A DNA stretch of 43,420 nucleotides from Lactiplantibacillus herbarum (GCF_001039045.1 NZ_LFEE01000022.1:1-43420), one strand, 5' to 3'; positions 24,522 through 31,956 are shown, counted from the stretch's first letter. The notes: a model not told the origin generated them from the sequence alone. A program made the numbers and translations.

Positions 24522-24550
24522 AGGTTACTGATGTTGTAACTCTGTGCCAA
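24522..24550 (-). promoter_or_regulatory. proximal promoter of the 24213 gene with shared spacer motif
   Basis: On the minus strand TTGGCA (24545-24550), a 17-bp spacer CAGAGTTACAACATCAG and TAACCT (24522-24527). The -35 and GAGTTACAACA are the same as at 19684-19713. Confidence 0.5.
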
Positions 24551-24610
24551 CCGAATTGGTAGTCTTTCTTAGATTATAGTTTGGTGTCTATAATCTCCTG
24601 TAAGTTCTAG

Positions 24611-24682
24611 GATTGCCCTTAACCATTTCTAAGTAACATTAGTCTACAATCTTGGTTCCAGTCTGTCACAGGATGTTTATCA
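24611..24682 (-). promoter_or_regulatory. distal promoter module, repeated at 30438-30510
   Basis: On the minus strand GTGACA (24664-24669), a 17-bp spacer and TAGACT (24641-24646). About 70 bases around it align with the region upstream of the CAP-domain gene, including TGATAA(A/G)CATCCTG ahead of the -35 and GGTTAAGG in the leader. Confidence 0.5.
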
Positions 24683-24943
24683 AAAACTAAAATTAATTAT
24701 TAAACTGGATTTATTCCGTATCACAACTACAATAATTCGACCTAAGTAGTTTAAACCATAAATTAGCAATTATCAGTTCGATTACTACAGGTTATCATCC
24801 ACGTTCAAATTAAACGTGTCCCCCTTGTCTGCCCCTGTCCGGACTCTTATATCTGGTTTGGCATAATTACACCCAAAGACCCGTCATGCCCTGTGTGGCG
24901 CTCTGTGGAAGTTTCAATTTAAGCAGTTTAAAACTGACTACTA
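24683..24943. other. gene-free stretch with hairpin and C-rich motif, possible oriT
   Basis: Together with 24501-24682 this forms a 490-base region without a gene. Besides the promoters, it holds a small hairpin CACGTT/AACGTG (24800-24818) followed at once by TCCCCCTTGTCTGCCCCTG. A hairpin next to a C-rich tract is a common look for nick regions of mobilisable elements, but no known oriT family is matched. Confidence 0.25.
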
Positions 24944-24975
24944 AAAAAGGCCACCCAATTAAGAGTGACCTTACT
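24944..24975 (-). terminator. terminator of the 24995 gene
   Basis: On the minus strand AAGGTCACTCTT-AATT-GGGTGGCCTT (imperfect stem) is followed by TTTTTT. Confidence 0.75.
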
Positions 24976-24994
24976 AATTATTATTTACTTGCAC

Positions 24995-25519
24995 CTATTT
25001 TGCCGTTTCGTTTTTTCCTTGACGATAAATTAACCCATAAACCGCAGCTAAATGCTTTACGAATTCCTTATTGTCATCATCGATTTTTACTTCTTTTTGC
25101 TTTAAGCTACCATCTTCTTGAACTTCAAATGTGAAATGAAAATTTAGAAAATCCACCAAATAATATTCGCCGGGGAATAACATGTTTTTAGATTCTTGAT
25201 TAACGCCTAATTGCTTCGATAGGGACGTAGCTAGCCACATCTGTTCATAATTTTTACTTGCGACATTAATGTTGATATTCATATTTTGAATTGATGCTGA
25301 GAATGCGGCACTAAAATACTGATAGTCTTTATTATAAGTTGTGGCCTGACCATCCAACAGAATGCCTTTAAGTGGCGTGGTTAAAACTTCTTGTTTAAAT
25401 TGTGGCCAAACAATTTCATTTTTGACCTGATTGACACAGTTGTCCACCGTAGACATTTGACCTTCATCCATGTTAAAAAGCTTAATTTCAGTTGCGTTTG
25501 ATTTTTTGTTATTTGCCAT
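24995..25519 (-). CDS. unknown element protein
   Basis: A 174-residue soluble protein with a hydrophilic N-terminus (MANNKKSNATEIKLFNMDEG), a central beta-rich stretch (YQYFSAAFSASIQNMNININ) and a C-terminal part with PGEYYLVDFLNFHFTFEVQE. No family is recognised. It follows the gene at 25590 with 70 bases between them, and both read away from the large gene-free region at 25953-26618. It may be part of an early operon of the element. Confidence 0.6.
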   Translation of the reverse strand: MANNKKSNATEIKLFNMDEGQMSTVDNCVNQVKNEIVWPQFKQEVLTTPLKGILLDGQATTYNKDYQYFSAAFSASIQNMNININVASKNYEQMWLATSLSKQLGVNQESKNMLFPGEYYLVDFLNFHFTFEVQEDGSLKQKEVKIDDDNKEFVKHLAAVYGLIYRQGKNETAK

Positions 25520-25589
25520 AATTAATACACCCTTTACATTTTATATTGTTTACTATTTTGTTTGATTGAACCCATGAAATTTGAACACG

Positions 25590-25952
25590 TTAGCTTAATT
25601 TATTAGTTATAATACGTGACCCGTGCGTTATTCTGCGTGATGCAACATCTTGAATGTTAAAACCTAATTCTTTCGTGTAGTAATTGTATGCGATTACATC
25701 GACATAGTCCGGATTGGCTGGCCAAGCTGTTAAGACCCGACTAGCTAATTCAGCAAATTCAGTTACCGAAATTGAATAAGTAGTAACTTGGTAGTTATTA
25801 ACCCGATGATGTTGCATTAATTCATCGATAAACTTTTGAATTTTGGTTGCATTACCCGTTTTTAAAACTTGGTACTGATATTCATGTGGCGTAAATTTAG
25901 CCGATGCCACAAAGATTGCTTTGTAATGACCGATAATTGTAAATTCTGACAT
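25590..25952 (-). CDS. unknown element protein
   Basis: A 120-residue soluble alpha/beta protein (IIGHYKAIFVASAKFTPHEY, YQVTTYSISVTEFAELASRV, DYVDVIAYNYYTKELGFNIQ). No family is recognised. It is the first leftward gene after the large regulatory region. AGGAATGG lies ahead of the ATG. Confidence 0.6.
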   Translation of the reverse strand: MSEFTIIGHYKAIFVASAKFTPHEYQYQVLKTGNATKIQKFIDELMQHHRVNNYQVTTYSISVTEFAELASRVLTAWPANPDYVDVIAYNYYTKELGFNIQDVASRRITHGSRIITNKLS

Positions 25953-26618
25953 AATTACACTCCATTCCTGTTAGTGAACATTTAAATTATTTACTTGGCA
26001 ACCGGCGCCGGTGCTTTATTAATTAACAACGCAAGTGTAGTCCGCAAACGTTGATTTGGCAAGCCTGGGAGTGCTTTTCACAAAGTGCCCTCAACGTTGT
26101 TTTGGGTGTTTCTTCATCATAAACTGACATAAGAAGTTTGCTATTTTTCAAGATGAAGAAATGAATGGAATGCGGGTTGAAACCCCGATTTAAATTATTT
26201 TAAAAAAAGTTTTTCCACTATTATTAGAATGTTATATTATAAACGTTTTAAAATTGTTGTTATCACTATACATATTATCGAATTTTGTTATTAAACAGAT
26301 ATTTTAATCATTAGTGTTCAACTTATAAGTGATTTTTTAATCGTAAATTCATTAAAATATTACCTAAAAAAACGCTAAATTTGCTTGATTTCACAAACTT
26401 TGCTCCAATTCAGTCATAATATTTACTCAAAGCTTGCAAGTTTACCCTTGAAATAAGTCGCTAATTCTTTGGATGATTAGTCTTTGTCCAATTTATTACC
26501 CTTTTATCCCCCCTTGAGTTCGAATATTTTCTTTAATTTATCAAATAAAGAATTCGCTTCCATAAATACTGTTATAATTATGTGTGACAAACACAACTAA
26601 ATACTAGGGGGAGTTTTA
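25953..26618. other. 666-base gene-free control region with palindromes
   Basis: It lies between divergent genes. It contains the perfect 12-bp palindrome ACCGGCGCCGGT (26001-26012) and an inverted repeat AACGTTGA (26047-26054)/TCAACGTT (26091-26098) around a G/C-richer loop. A long A+T-rich tract follows (about 26200-26600). Possible roles are divergent promoters, a second origin or a transfer origin. No ORF or RNA gene is convincing. Confidence 0.4.
26573..26596 (+). promoter_or_regulatory. -10 box and dyad upstream of the P-loop gene
   Basis: A consensus TATAAT (26573-26578) is followed by the dyad TGTGT-GACAA-ACACA (26581-26595), placed where a repressor would block transcription start. 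The -35 is poor. Confidence 0.45.
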
Positions 26619-27149
26619 ATGAAAACTACTTTTTTGTTTGGTAAACCCGATTCAGGAAAGACAACTATTTGTGGACAACTTCTTTTTAGACTTAAACAAC
26701 ATGGCTGGCACGAAATTGTAGCATTCCGTAATCACAACGGCCGTATACTACAATCCAAAAGGGAATTCCAACTTGATACTGTATCTACGGACTTTCATGA
26801 AGACTTTACTGGCGTTTTTAAGGGAATTATTGATGGCAAAGAAATCGTAGTAGCTATCAGTTCTGAAGGCGATGACAGGCATTTTATTGATAAGGGTCTT
26901 GAAAAAATTAAAGCTATTTGTGATGAACATCATCTAAAAGTTGACTACCTTTTCTTGACTTCTCATCCTTCTCAAGCACATACGTATGCGACACAAAAAG
27001 TATACGAGCTATTTCCAGAAGGAGCCGAGGCTGACTATTATTCATTTGCAACTAGTCGCGTTCAGGAAACAAATGACCCAACTGTAGTATTACAGCAAAA
27101 AAATTGGTTCTTAGATTATATTTTAACAACCATTAATCTAACCATTTAA
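26619..27149 (+). CDS. small P-loop NTPase, single-gene cargo
   Basis: A 176-residue cytosolic protein with Walker A FLFGKPDSGKTTICGQLL at the very start. A strand GKEIVVAISSEGDDRHFIDK sits at the Walker B position (the acid is in the SEGDD loop rather than at the strand end). HHLKVDYLFLTSHPSQAH and a C-terminal helix follow. It resembles small nucleotide kinase-type or partition-type P-loop proteins, but no family is certain. It reads against nearly all other genes, with its own promoter, operator-like dyad, GGGGGAG ribosome site and strong terminator. That layout is typical of an independently regulated accessory or defence gene. Confidence 0.75.
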   Translation: MKTTFLFGKPDSGKTTICGQLLFRLKQHGWHEIVAFRNHNGRILQSKREFQLDTVSTDFHEDFTGVFKGIIDGKEIVVAISSEGDDRHFIDKGLEKIKAICDEHHLKVDYLFLTSHPSQAHTYATQKVYELFPEGAEADYYSFATSRVQETNDPTVVLQQKNWFLDYILTTINLTI

Positions 27150-27156
27150 TACAGTC

Positions 27157-27200
27157 AAAAACAGCTCACACCTATATTTAGCTGCAGTGTGAGCTGTTTT
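27157..27200 (+). terminator. terminator of the P-loop gene
   Basis: Stem AAAACAGCTCACAC/GTGTGAGCTGTTTT, which works in both directions. Confidence 0.9.
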
Positions 27201-27271
27201 CATTCAATAAGTTATAAATTACATTTTTTCATGTGGATTATACTAAAAATTTAAATGAATTGATTGCATAA

Positions 27272-27373
27272 GAAAAGACACCTCCCTTCTGGAAAGTGCC
27301 TGTTTTTGTTACTCTTACTTTATAGTGACTTGCTTACCTTGGTTGGTTACTAGATTCCTAGTTGAATGTTGCA
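27272..27373 (-). repeat. duplicate of the CAP gene 3' end and terminator
   Basis: About 100 bases align with 28654-28757. Both copies hold a terminator hairpin, TTGTTACTCTT, CTTGGTTGGTTA and the codons for a CNIQLGI end. The two membrane genes at 27454-28479 lie between the copies. Confidence 0.75.
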
Positions 27374-27442
27374 GTATCCATTTTGGGCATTCTTTGGACT
27401 TACTACTATATTAAGAGCCTTAAAAGAATCCCATACATACCT
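27350..27442 (-). pseudogene. remnant C-terminus of a second CAP-domain protein
   Basis: A 30-codon frame ending WDSFKALNIVVSPKNAQNGY then CNIQLGI and a stop. It aligns with the intact CAP gene end (HWND..MKTIGVGVTMSETGGL, then CNIQLGI). An in-frame TAG just upstream (27443-27445) and the lack of any further match show that only the tail survives. Confidence 0.7.
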
Positions 27443-27453
27443 CTAGTTATCAT

Positions 27454-28008
27454 CTAAAATAAGTTGCCTAAAACTAAACGCATATCAGGCTTATTTGCAT
27501 ATACTTGTTTTTGACTAACTTTTCTATTTTCGTGCTTAGAAATTGATTTATAAAATTTCTGTTGTTGTTTATGTGAATGATATACAGCTAAAGACCAACG
27601 ATATGACCCTACCATTGTCCAAATACCTGTTTCTTTTAGATACTTTTCTACATCAGCTTCTTCTATCGGAGTATCTTCTGACATCAATAAGTTTATTCTA
27701 CTTTTCAAATTATTTTCATTTATTTTAGGCTTTTCTTCAGATATTCTTAATAAATTTATATTATCTAATAAACTATTGAATTCTTTTTTAGTATTCAATA
27801 ATCCTTGTAGATATTCTTTAAAATCTTCATTTAATAATTTTTTATATAACTCTATTTTTCTTTTTTTACTTGTATACTGAAAAAACTCAAATTTTACGAT
27901 ATAATATCCCATTCTAAAGCTAGTTACCAACATGCTGGTTGCTAAATACAATGCAATTAAAAATAAAATAGCTACAATTACTATATTTATCATTGTTTGT
28001 TGTATCAT
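27454..28008 (-). CDS. membrane-anchored unknown protein, partner of next gene
   Basis: A 184-residue protein with one N-terminal membrane helix (IVIVAILFLIALYLATSMLV) and a long charged cytosolic part rich in Lys and Glu (KKRKIELYKKLLNEDFKEYL), ending in YANKPDMRLVLGNLF. It starts 12 bases after the gene at 28021 with GGAGG seven bases ahead, so the two form an operon. The function is unknown. Very A+T-rich coding and its place between duplicated CAP tails suggest recent acquisition. A two-component effector/membrane module is possible. Confidence 0.7.
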   Translation of the reverse strand: MIQQTMINIVIVAILFLIALYLATSMLVTSFRMGYYIVKFEFFQYTSKKRKIELYKKLLNEDFKEYLQGLLNTKKEFNSLLDNINLLRISEEKPKINENNLKSRINLLMSEDTPIEEADVEKYLKETGIWTMVGSYRWSLAVYHSHKQQQKFYKSISKHENRKVSQKQVYANKPDMRLVLGNLF

Positions 28009-28020
28009 CGTAATCCCTCC

Positions 28021-28479
28021 TTAAACCCATTTTGGAGAATAGAAATCTAAAAATAACTCTAAAATAAAAGCAGCTACAATACTCAAGTATACAAAGATAT
28101 GTTTCCCTAAAAATTCAAAAATTCCCAAAGAAAATTTAGCGTTCAACACAGGAATCAAACTAAGAATTATCATTACAATAAATACTAAAATTAAAAACTC
28201 ACAAGCCCCAAACAATAACTTCCAATACAGGCTAACTATTTTATTTTTAAATACCCATTTCGTGAAAAACAACTGACTTTCAACTAATTTTAATAGAGTT
28301 GGTAATGCAAAAACCAACAACGCATATTCATTTAGAACAGGGTTATTACTATTCATAGTCCCTAAAATTACAATTATATTTACAGCTATCAATAGATACT
28401 TAATTACAATAAAACTATCTTTTACATCAGTCCAATCAGATTTCTTAGCACTTATTAAATCATTATCATTCATAACCAT
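28021..28479 (-). CDS. four-helix membrane unknown protein
   Basis: A 152-residue integral membrane protein with hydrophobic segments near residues 23-42, 50-65, 87-110 and 123-145, and a charged N-terminus (MNDNDLISAKKSDWTDVKDS). It is the first gene of a two-gene unit with 27454. No family is recognised. Codon use is strikingly A+T-rich compared with the CAP gene next to it. It may be anchor, sensor or immunity partner of the downstream protein. Confidence 0.7.
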   Translation of the reverse strand: MVMNDNDLISAKKSDWTDVKDSFIVIKYLLIAVNIIVILGTMNSNNPVLNEYALLVFALPTLLKLVESQLFFTKWVFKNKIVSLYWKLLFGACEFLILVFIVMIILSLIPVLNAKFSLGIFEFLGKHIFVYLSIVAAFILELFLDFYSPKWV

Positions 28480-28653
28480 ATCATAATTCCATTCTTTAAT
28501 TTATTATCTCTTTAAATTATCTTATAATTATGAATAATGTTCAACCTCTACTTTAACACTTACAATTCAACTGGCTATTTATTGTCATCCTATTATATAC
28601 TCTTCCCCTAATTGATGCATGTTTTTTGTTACTAGACTTCATCATATATATAC

Positions 28654-28757
28654 AGAAAAATACGCCTCCCTAAACGGGAAGTGTCCCTCTTGTTACTCTT
28701 GACTGGTTGGTGACTTATTTACTTGGTTGGTTATTAAATTCCTAGTTGGATGTTGCA
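28654..28757 (-). repeat. 3' end and terminator of the intact CAP gene (repeat partner)
   Basis: The intact partner of 27272-27373. It contains the terminator hairpin (CTTCCC/GGGAGG stem, TTTTT) and the last codons of the LysM-CAP gene. Confidence 0.75.
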
Positions 28758-30290
28758 CAAACCACCTGTTTCAGACATCGTTACCCCTACACCAATGGTC
28801 TTCATACCTGGATTTACTAGGTCGTTCCAATGGGCGGCGTCGCCTTCCTTGAAACTTTGTACAATATCTTCTGCAATCTCCATATTGGTCTTATGGTACC
28901 CTACAGTAATTAGGTCTTCACCTACATAGGTGTTATATACCCCTAGCTTCTTTGCTAAGTCTACTGCTTCATAGTTACCACTTGCATCTGTATGGCTAAA
29001 GTTGGTTAATAATTGTGGATTGCGGGCCTCTGCAATTTGTTGTAACCCACTATTCATTGTCAAGGCCCCAGCCTTGGCTCCATTTGAGAACGTTGCTTGC
29101 GCACGTTCTGCATTCAATAATGATACGACATCTGCTGCTACTTCTGCTTCGTTAAAGGTACTGGTGGTAGCTGAGCTTGATGAGCTACTTGCACTTGAGC
29201 TGGCCGAACTGCTTGCTGAGCTACTTGAACTCGTTGCTTGTGAGCTTGATGAGCTGGTTGCTTGGCTAGATGAGCTTTGCGCTTGGCTAGTTGATGAACT
29301 AGTTGCTTGTGAAGATGAACTCTGTGCCTGACTAGTTGATGAACTCGTTGCTTGGCTTGAAGAATTCTGGGCTTGGCTAGTCGATGAGCTAGTAGCTTGG
29401 CTTGAAGAACTTTGTGCTTGGCTAGTTGATGAACTCGTAGCCTGACTTGAAGAACTTTGTGCCTGACTGTTTGATGAACTAGTAGCAGAACTACCTTGTG
29501 CTGAACTAGAACTCGTCGCGGGCTTAGCTGATGAACTCGTTACATTTGATGAACTAGTTGCTGGACGAGCTGATGAGCTTACTGCTGGCTGGGCTGAACT
29601 CGTTACCGTTGAACTAATTGATTGGTTATTCGTTCCAGTTGCGGCAGTATTGCTACCAGTCGTTACCTTTGAGCCAGAAACTTGGGCAGTAGTCGTGTGA
29701 CTGGCTGCGGTTGTCTTGGTATCCGTGTTGGTGCTTGCTTGATTCTTAGTTGGTGCAGTCGTAACTGACCCCATTGGATGAACATGCTTAGTCGTAGTAG
29801 TTCCATTATTGGTAGAACTAGTAGTATTGCCATTTTGACTGGATGCACTATTCAAGATTGGAATTACCAATTTTTGACCGACAAAAATCAAGTCCGGATT
29901 GGTTAAGTTATTAGCCTTAACAATTGTAGAAACTGAACTACCATATTGTTGAGCAAAACCCCAGACCGTATCGCCATTTTGGGCAATAACCGTCACTTCA
30001 TTTTTAGATTTGGTAGTATCAACATCTGCTGGAATTACTAATTTTTGACCAATTAGGATGAAACTTGGATTGCTTAGACTATTAGCTTGGGCAATCGCAT
30101 CTACTGTGGTGTCGTATTTCTGGCTAAAACTCCAAACTGTATCGCCAGCTTGCGCCGTAACAGTAATACTATTCTTGCCAGTAGTGGCATTGCCTTCACT
30201 AGCCTGCGCTTTTTGATTCAATGTTAAACCAGTTGCCATGCCGACCCCGGCTAAAACTAATGATGACCATGTAAAAAATCTATTTTTCAT
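28734..30290 (-). CDS. secreted LysM-Ser-rich-CAP surface protein
   Basis: A 518-residue exported protein. A signal peptide (residues 1-31, cleavage near AQA-S) is followed by LysM 1 (about 42-87, AGDTVWSFSQKYDTTVDAIA) and LysM 2 (about 98-143, NGDTVWGFAQQYGSSVSTIV) for peptidoglycan binding. A Ser/Thr-rich linker (about 145-375) contains five 15-residue repeats of QAQSSSSQATSSSTS type. The C-terminal CAP/SCP domain (about 380-518) has FSH, GED and HW metal-site positions and ends CNIQLGI. It probably stays non-covalently on the wall. Its promoter module is shared with the 24213 gene. On a mobile element it could aid cell contact or host adhesion; this is inference. Confidence 0.88.
   Translation of the reverse strand: MKNRFFTWSSLVLAGVGMATGLTLNQKAQASEGNATTGKNSITVTAQAGDTVWSFSQKYDTTVDAIAQANSLSNPSFILIGQKLVIPADVDTTKSKNEVTVIAQNGDTVWGFAQQYGSSVSTIVKANNLTNPDLIFVGQKLVIPILNSASSQNGNTTSSTNNGTTTTKHVHPMGSVTTAPTKNQASTNTDTKTTAASHTTTAQVSGSKVTTGSNTAATGTNNQSISSTVTSSAQPAVSSSARPATSSSNVTSSSAKPATSSSSAQGSSATSSSNSQAQSSSSQATSSSTSQAQSSSSQATSSSTSQAQNSSSQATSSSTSQAQSSSSQATSSSTSQAQSSSSQATSSSSSQATSSSSSASSSASSSASSSSSSATTSTFNEAEVAADVVSLLNAERAQATFSNGAKAGALTMNSGLQQIAEARNPQLLTNFSHTDASGNYEAVDLAKKLGVYNTYVGEDLITVGYHKTNMEIAEDIVQSFKEGDAAHWNDLVNPGMKTIGVGVTMSETGGLCNIQLGI
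29238..29480 (-). repeat. 45-bp tandem repeats in the Ser-rich linker
   Basis: About five in-frame degenerate 45-bp units encode the QAQ-SSSS-QAT-SSSTS pattern. Copy number may vary between strains through slippage. Confidence 0.8.
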
Positions 30291-30437
30291 AATTTGACTA
30301 CCCCTATATCCCTTTATTTATCTTCTCTTTGTTTATTGTTGGTCTACCCTTGCATGTCCATTAGTCTTGTTACTTGCCTTAACAACTAGTTTTAATCATC
30401 TTGATAGTCTTCCTTGTAGCTGATATGCCTTGAATAT

Positions 30438-30510
30438 CACCCTTCCTTAACCCTTCTTGATTAACTTCAGTGTATAATCTTAAACTCAAGTTGTGTCAGG
30501 ATGCTTATCA
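30438..30510 (-). promoter_or_regulatory. promoter module of the CAP gene
   Basis: On the minus strand CTGACA (30494-30499), a 17-bp spacer and TATACA (30471-30476) give a leader of about 175 bases. It aligns with 24611-24682, with a 2-base gap between the -35 and the upstream CATCCTG motif. Confidence 0.6.
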
Positions 30511-30570
30511 CTAATTATCTAAACTACTAACTAAATCAACGGACAGTAAGCAATACTTTTTTTACTTTAA

Positions 30571-30915
30571 TTATCTTGTTGCTCGCTTAACTTGCTTGCT
30601 AACATCTTGGATATTTGTATCAATAATTTTTTTAACATCATACATCGCTTCAACCTCAGCAGTAGCACGTTTTACAATTTTGCTTTCTCTAAAAATGATG
30701 TCACTTTGATACGTGTTCGTATAGACTTGATGCTGGCCTAAACTATTAACAAACGTGACATTAACTTTGTAGTAGTATTGTCCAGAATCATCAGATGAAA
30801 CCTGTCCTGCAGGTGTTGGATTGCTATATACAGAACTGGTATTGTCTTTACTACGACTCGTTAACCAGTGCCAGAGCGCCCAGACAACAACTAAAATAAT
30901 AATTATTTTAAACAA
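30571..30915 (-). CDS. small membrane-anchored protein
   Basis: A 114-residue protein with an N-terminal membrane helix (MFKIIIILVVVWALWHWLTS) and a beta-rich hydrophilic part (GQYYYKVNVTFVNSLGQHQV, YQSDIIFRESKIVKRATAEV). It starts at TTG 30915, eight bases after AGGAGGG. It lies upstream of the CAP gene on the same strand, but with the CAP promoter between them. No family is recognised. Confidence 0.65.
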   Translation of the reverse strand: MFKIIIILVVVWALWHWLTSRSKDNTSSVYSNPTPAGQVSSDDSGQYYYKVNVTFVNSLGQHQVYTNTYQSDIIFRESKIVKRATAEVEAMYDVKKIIDTNIQDVSKQVKRATR

Positions 30916-31030
30916 CCCAGTATCCCTCCTTTTTCTTTAAATTTGATTTTCAGGTATAGGTAATTTATCACCAAAAATTTGGATCTAAAACGCCTGAAAA
31001 CCAGTGTTACCATGGCACATCACCGCTGAA

Positions 31031-31053
31031 GTCTAAAAAAGGAACGGTTTTTA
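31031..31053. repeat. left arm of inverted repeat near the serine recombinase
   Basis: 23 bases starting GTCTAAAA and ending GAACGGTTTTTA. Its inverted partner is 31151-31173, with about four mismatches in the middle. A terminator lies between the arms. Confidence 0.6.
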
Positions 31054-31072
31054 TATACTGGATTTTTAGCAT

Positions 31073-31119
31073 AAAAAAGAACCCTGACAAAACTGCAAAT
31101 GCAGTAATATCAAGGTTCC
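31073..31119 (-). terminator. terminator of the serine recombinase gene
   Basis: On the minus strand GGAACC..ACTGC-ATTT-GCAGT..GGGTTC is followed by TTTTTT. Confidence 0.8.
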
Positions 31120-31146
31120 GGTAAATGCTTATTTTTATGTAATTTT

Positions 31147-31174
31147 TGTCTAAAAACCGTTCAATATTTAGACA
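31147..31174. other. 28-bp res-like recombination site
   Basis: TGTCTAAA at one end and TTTAGACA at the other give a 28-bp imperfect dyad. This is the length and outer consensus (TGTC..GACA) of crossover site I for Tn3/gamma-delta-type resolvases. It lies 38 bases past the recombinase stop codon. Confidence 0.5.
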
Positions 31175-31211
31175 TGCGGTCTAGCTATTAACATTGTAAT
31201 ACTACCATAGT

Positions 31212-31838
31212 TTAAGCATCAAGTGTGCGACTTTTTGGTCTTCTTCGTAGATTATTTCGCTTGGCAATATTATATACTGTTGCTCTACTTACACCCATTT
31301 CTTTGACAATCTTTTCAACTGGGTATTCCTTAATATTAAACAAACGACAGATTTTACGCTCAACTTTTGGTTCAATGCGTTTTCGCCCAATGGGTTCACC
31401 CTTGGCTTTCTTTAATGCTAATGCAGCTTTTGTTCGTTGCCTAATTTGGTTTACTTCATATTCGCTAAATACAGATAACATTTGAGACTGCAATAAACCA
31501 ACCGGCGTGCTTGTATCAATACCCTCATGTAGTGATATTACATGGATTCCTTTAACCTTTAAGTTATCAATTACTAATATTGATTTAGCTAAATGTCGGG
31601 CTAACCGGTCTAATTTGTAAACGACGAATAAAACTCTATACCCCTCATCAGCTTTAGTTTCTGCTAAAGTCAAAGCTTTTGCAAATAATGGTCTATCATC
31701 GTTAGTACCACTTTCTTTTTCAGTGATAATTTCACTACATCGTTCACGTTTCAACGCCCTGACCTGAACCTCCAGTCCTATTGCTTGTTTATCCTCTCCC
31801 GTACTTACTCGCGCATAACCAATCTTAATAGTTCGCAT
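31212..31838 (-). CDS. serine recombinase (resolvase/invertase family)
   Basis: A 208-residue small serine recombinase. The catalytic N-terminal domain has GYARVSTGEDKQ (nucleophile Ser), KESGTNDDRPLF, FVVYKLDRLAR (the DRLAR Arg residues) and MLSVFSEYEVNQIRQRTKAA on the long E helix. A C-terminal helix-turn-helix reads EKIVKEMGVSRATVYNIAKR. All active-site residues are present. AGGAGAG precedes the ATG. It may resolve element dimers or multimers after replication, matching a plasmid-like life stage, or invert DNA at the nearby sites. It is a separate enzyme from the tyrosine integrase. Confidence 0.92.
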   Translation of the reverse strand: MRTIKIGYARVSTGEDKQAIGLEVQVRALKRERCSEIITEKESGTNDDRPLFAKALTLAETKADEGYRVLFVVYKLDRLARHLAKSILVIDNLKVKGIHVISLHEGIDTSTPVGLLQSQMLSVFSEYEVNQIRQRTKAALALKKAKGEPIGRKRIEPKVERKICRLFNIKEYPVEKIVKEMGVSRATVYNIAKRNNLRRRPKSRTLDA

Positions 31839-31956
31839 TGTTTTCTCTCCTATCCCTAGTTGTTATTATAATTAACTATATCGAATTTCAATTAGCAATT
31901 AATATCAATTATTCCTACACCTATTAACGATTGGGATAGTATTAAACTTAGTTTAG

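Noticed and set aside
26001-26012. ACCGGCGCCGGT palindrome as a Rho-independent terminator
   Set aside because: There is no T-tract on either strand after the stem, and it lies upstream, not downstream, of the nearest genes.
29238-29480. Regular short repeats that could suggest a CRISPR array
   Set aside because: They are in-frame 45-bp coding repeats of a Ser-rich linker, degenerate, with no distinct spacers and no cas genes nearby.
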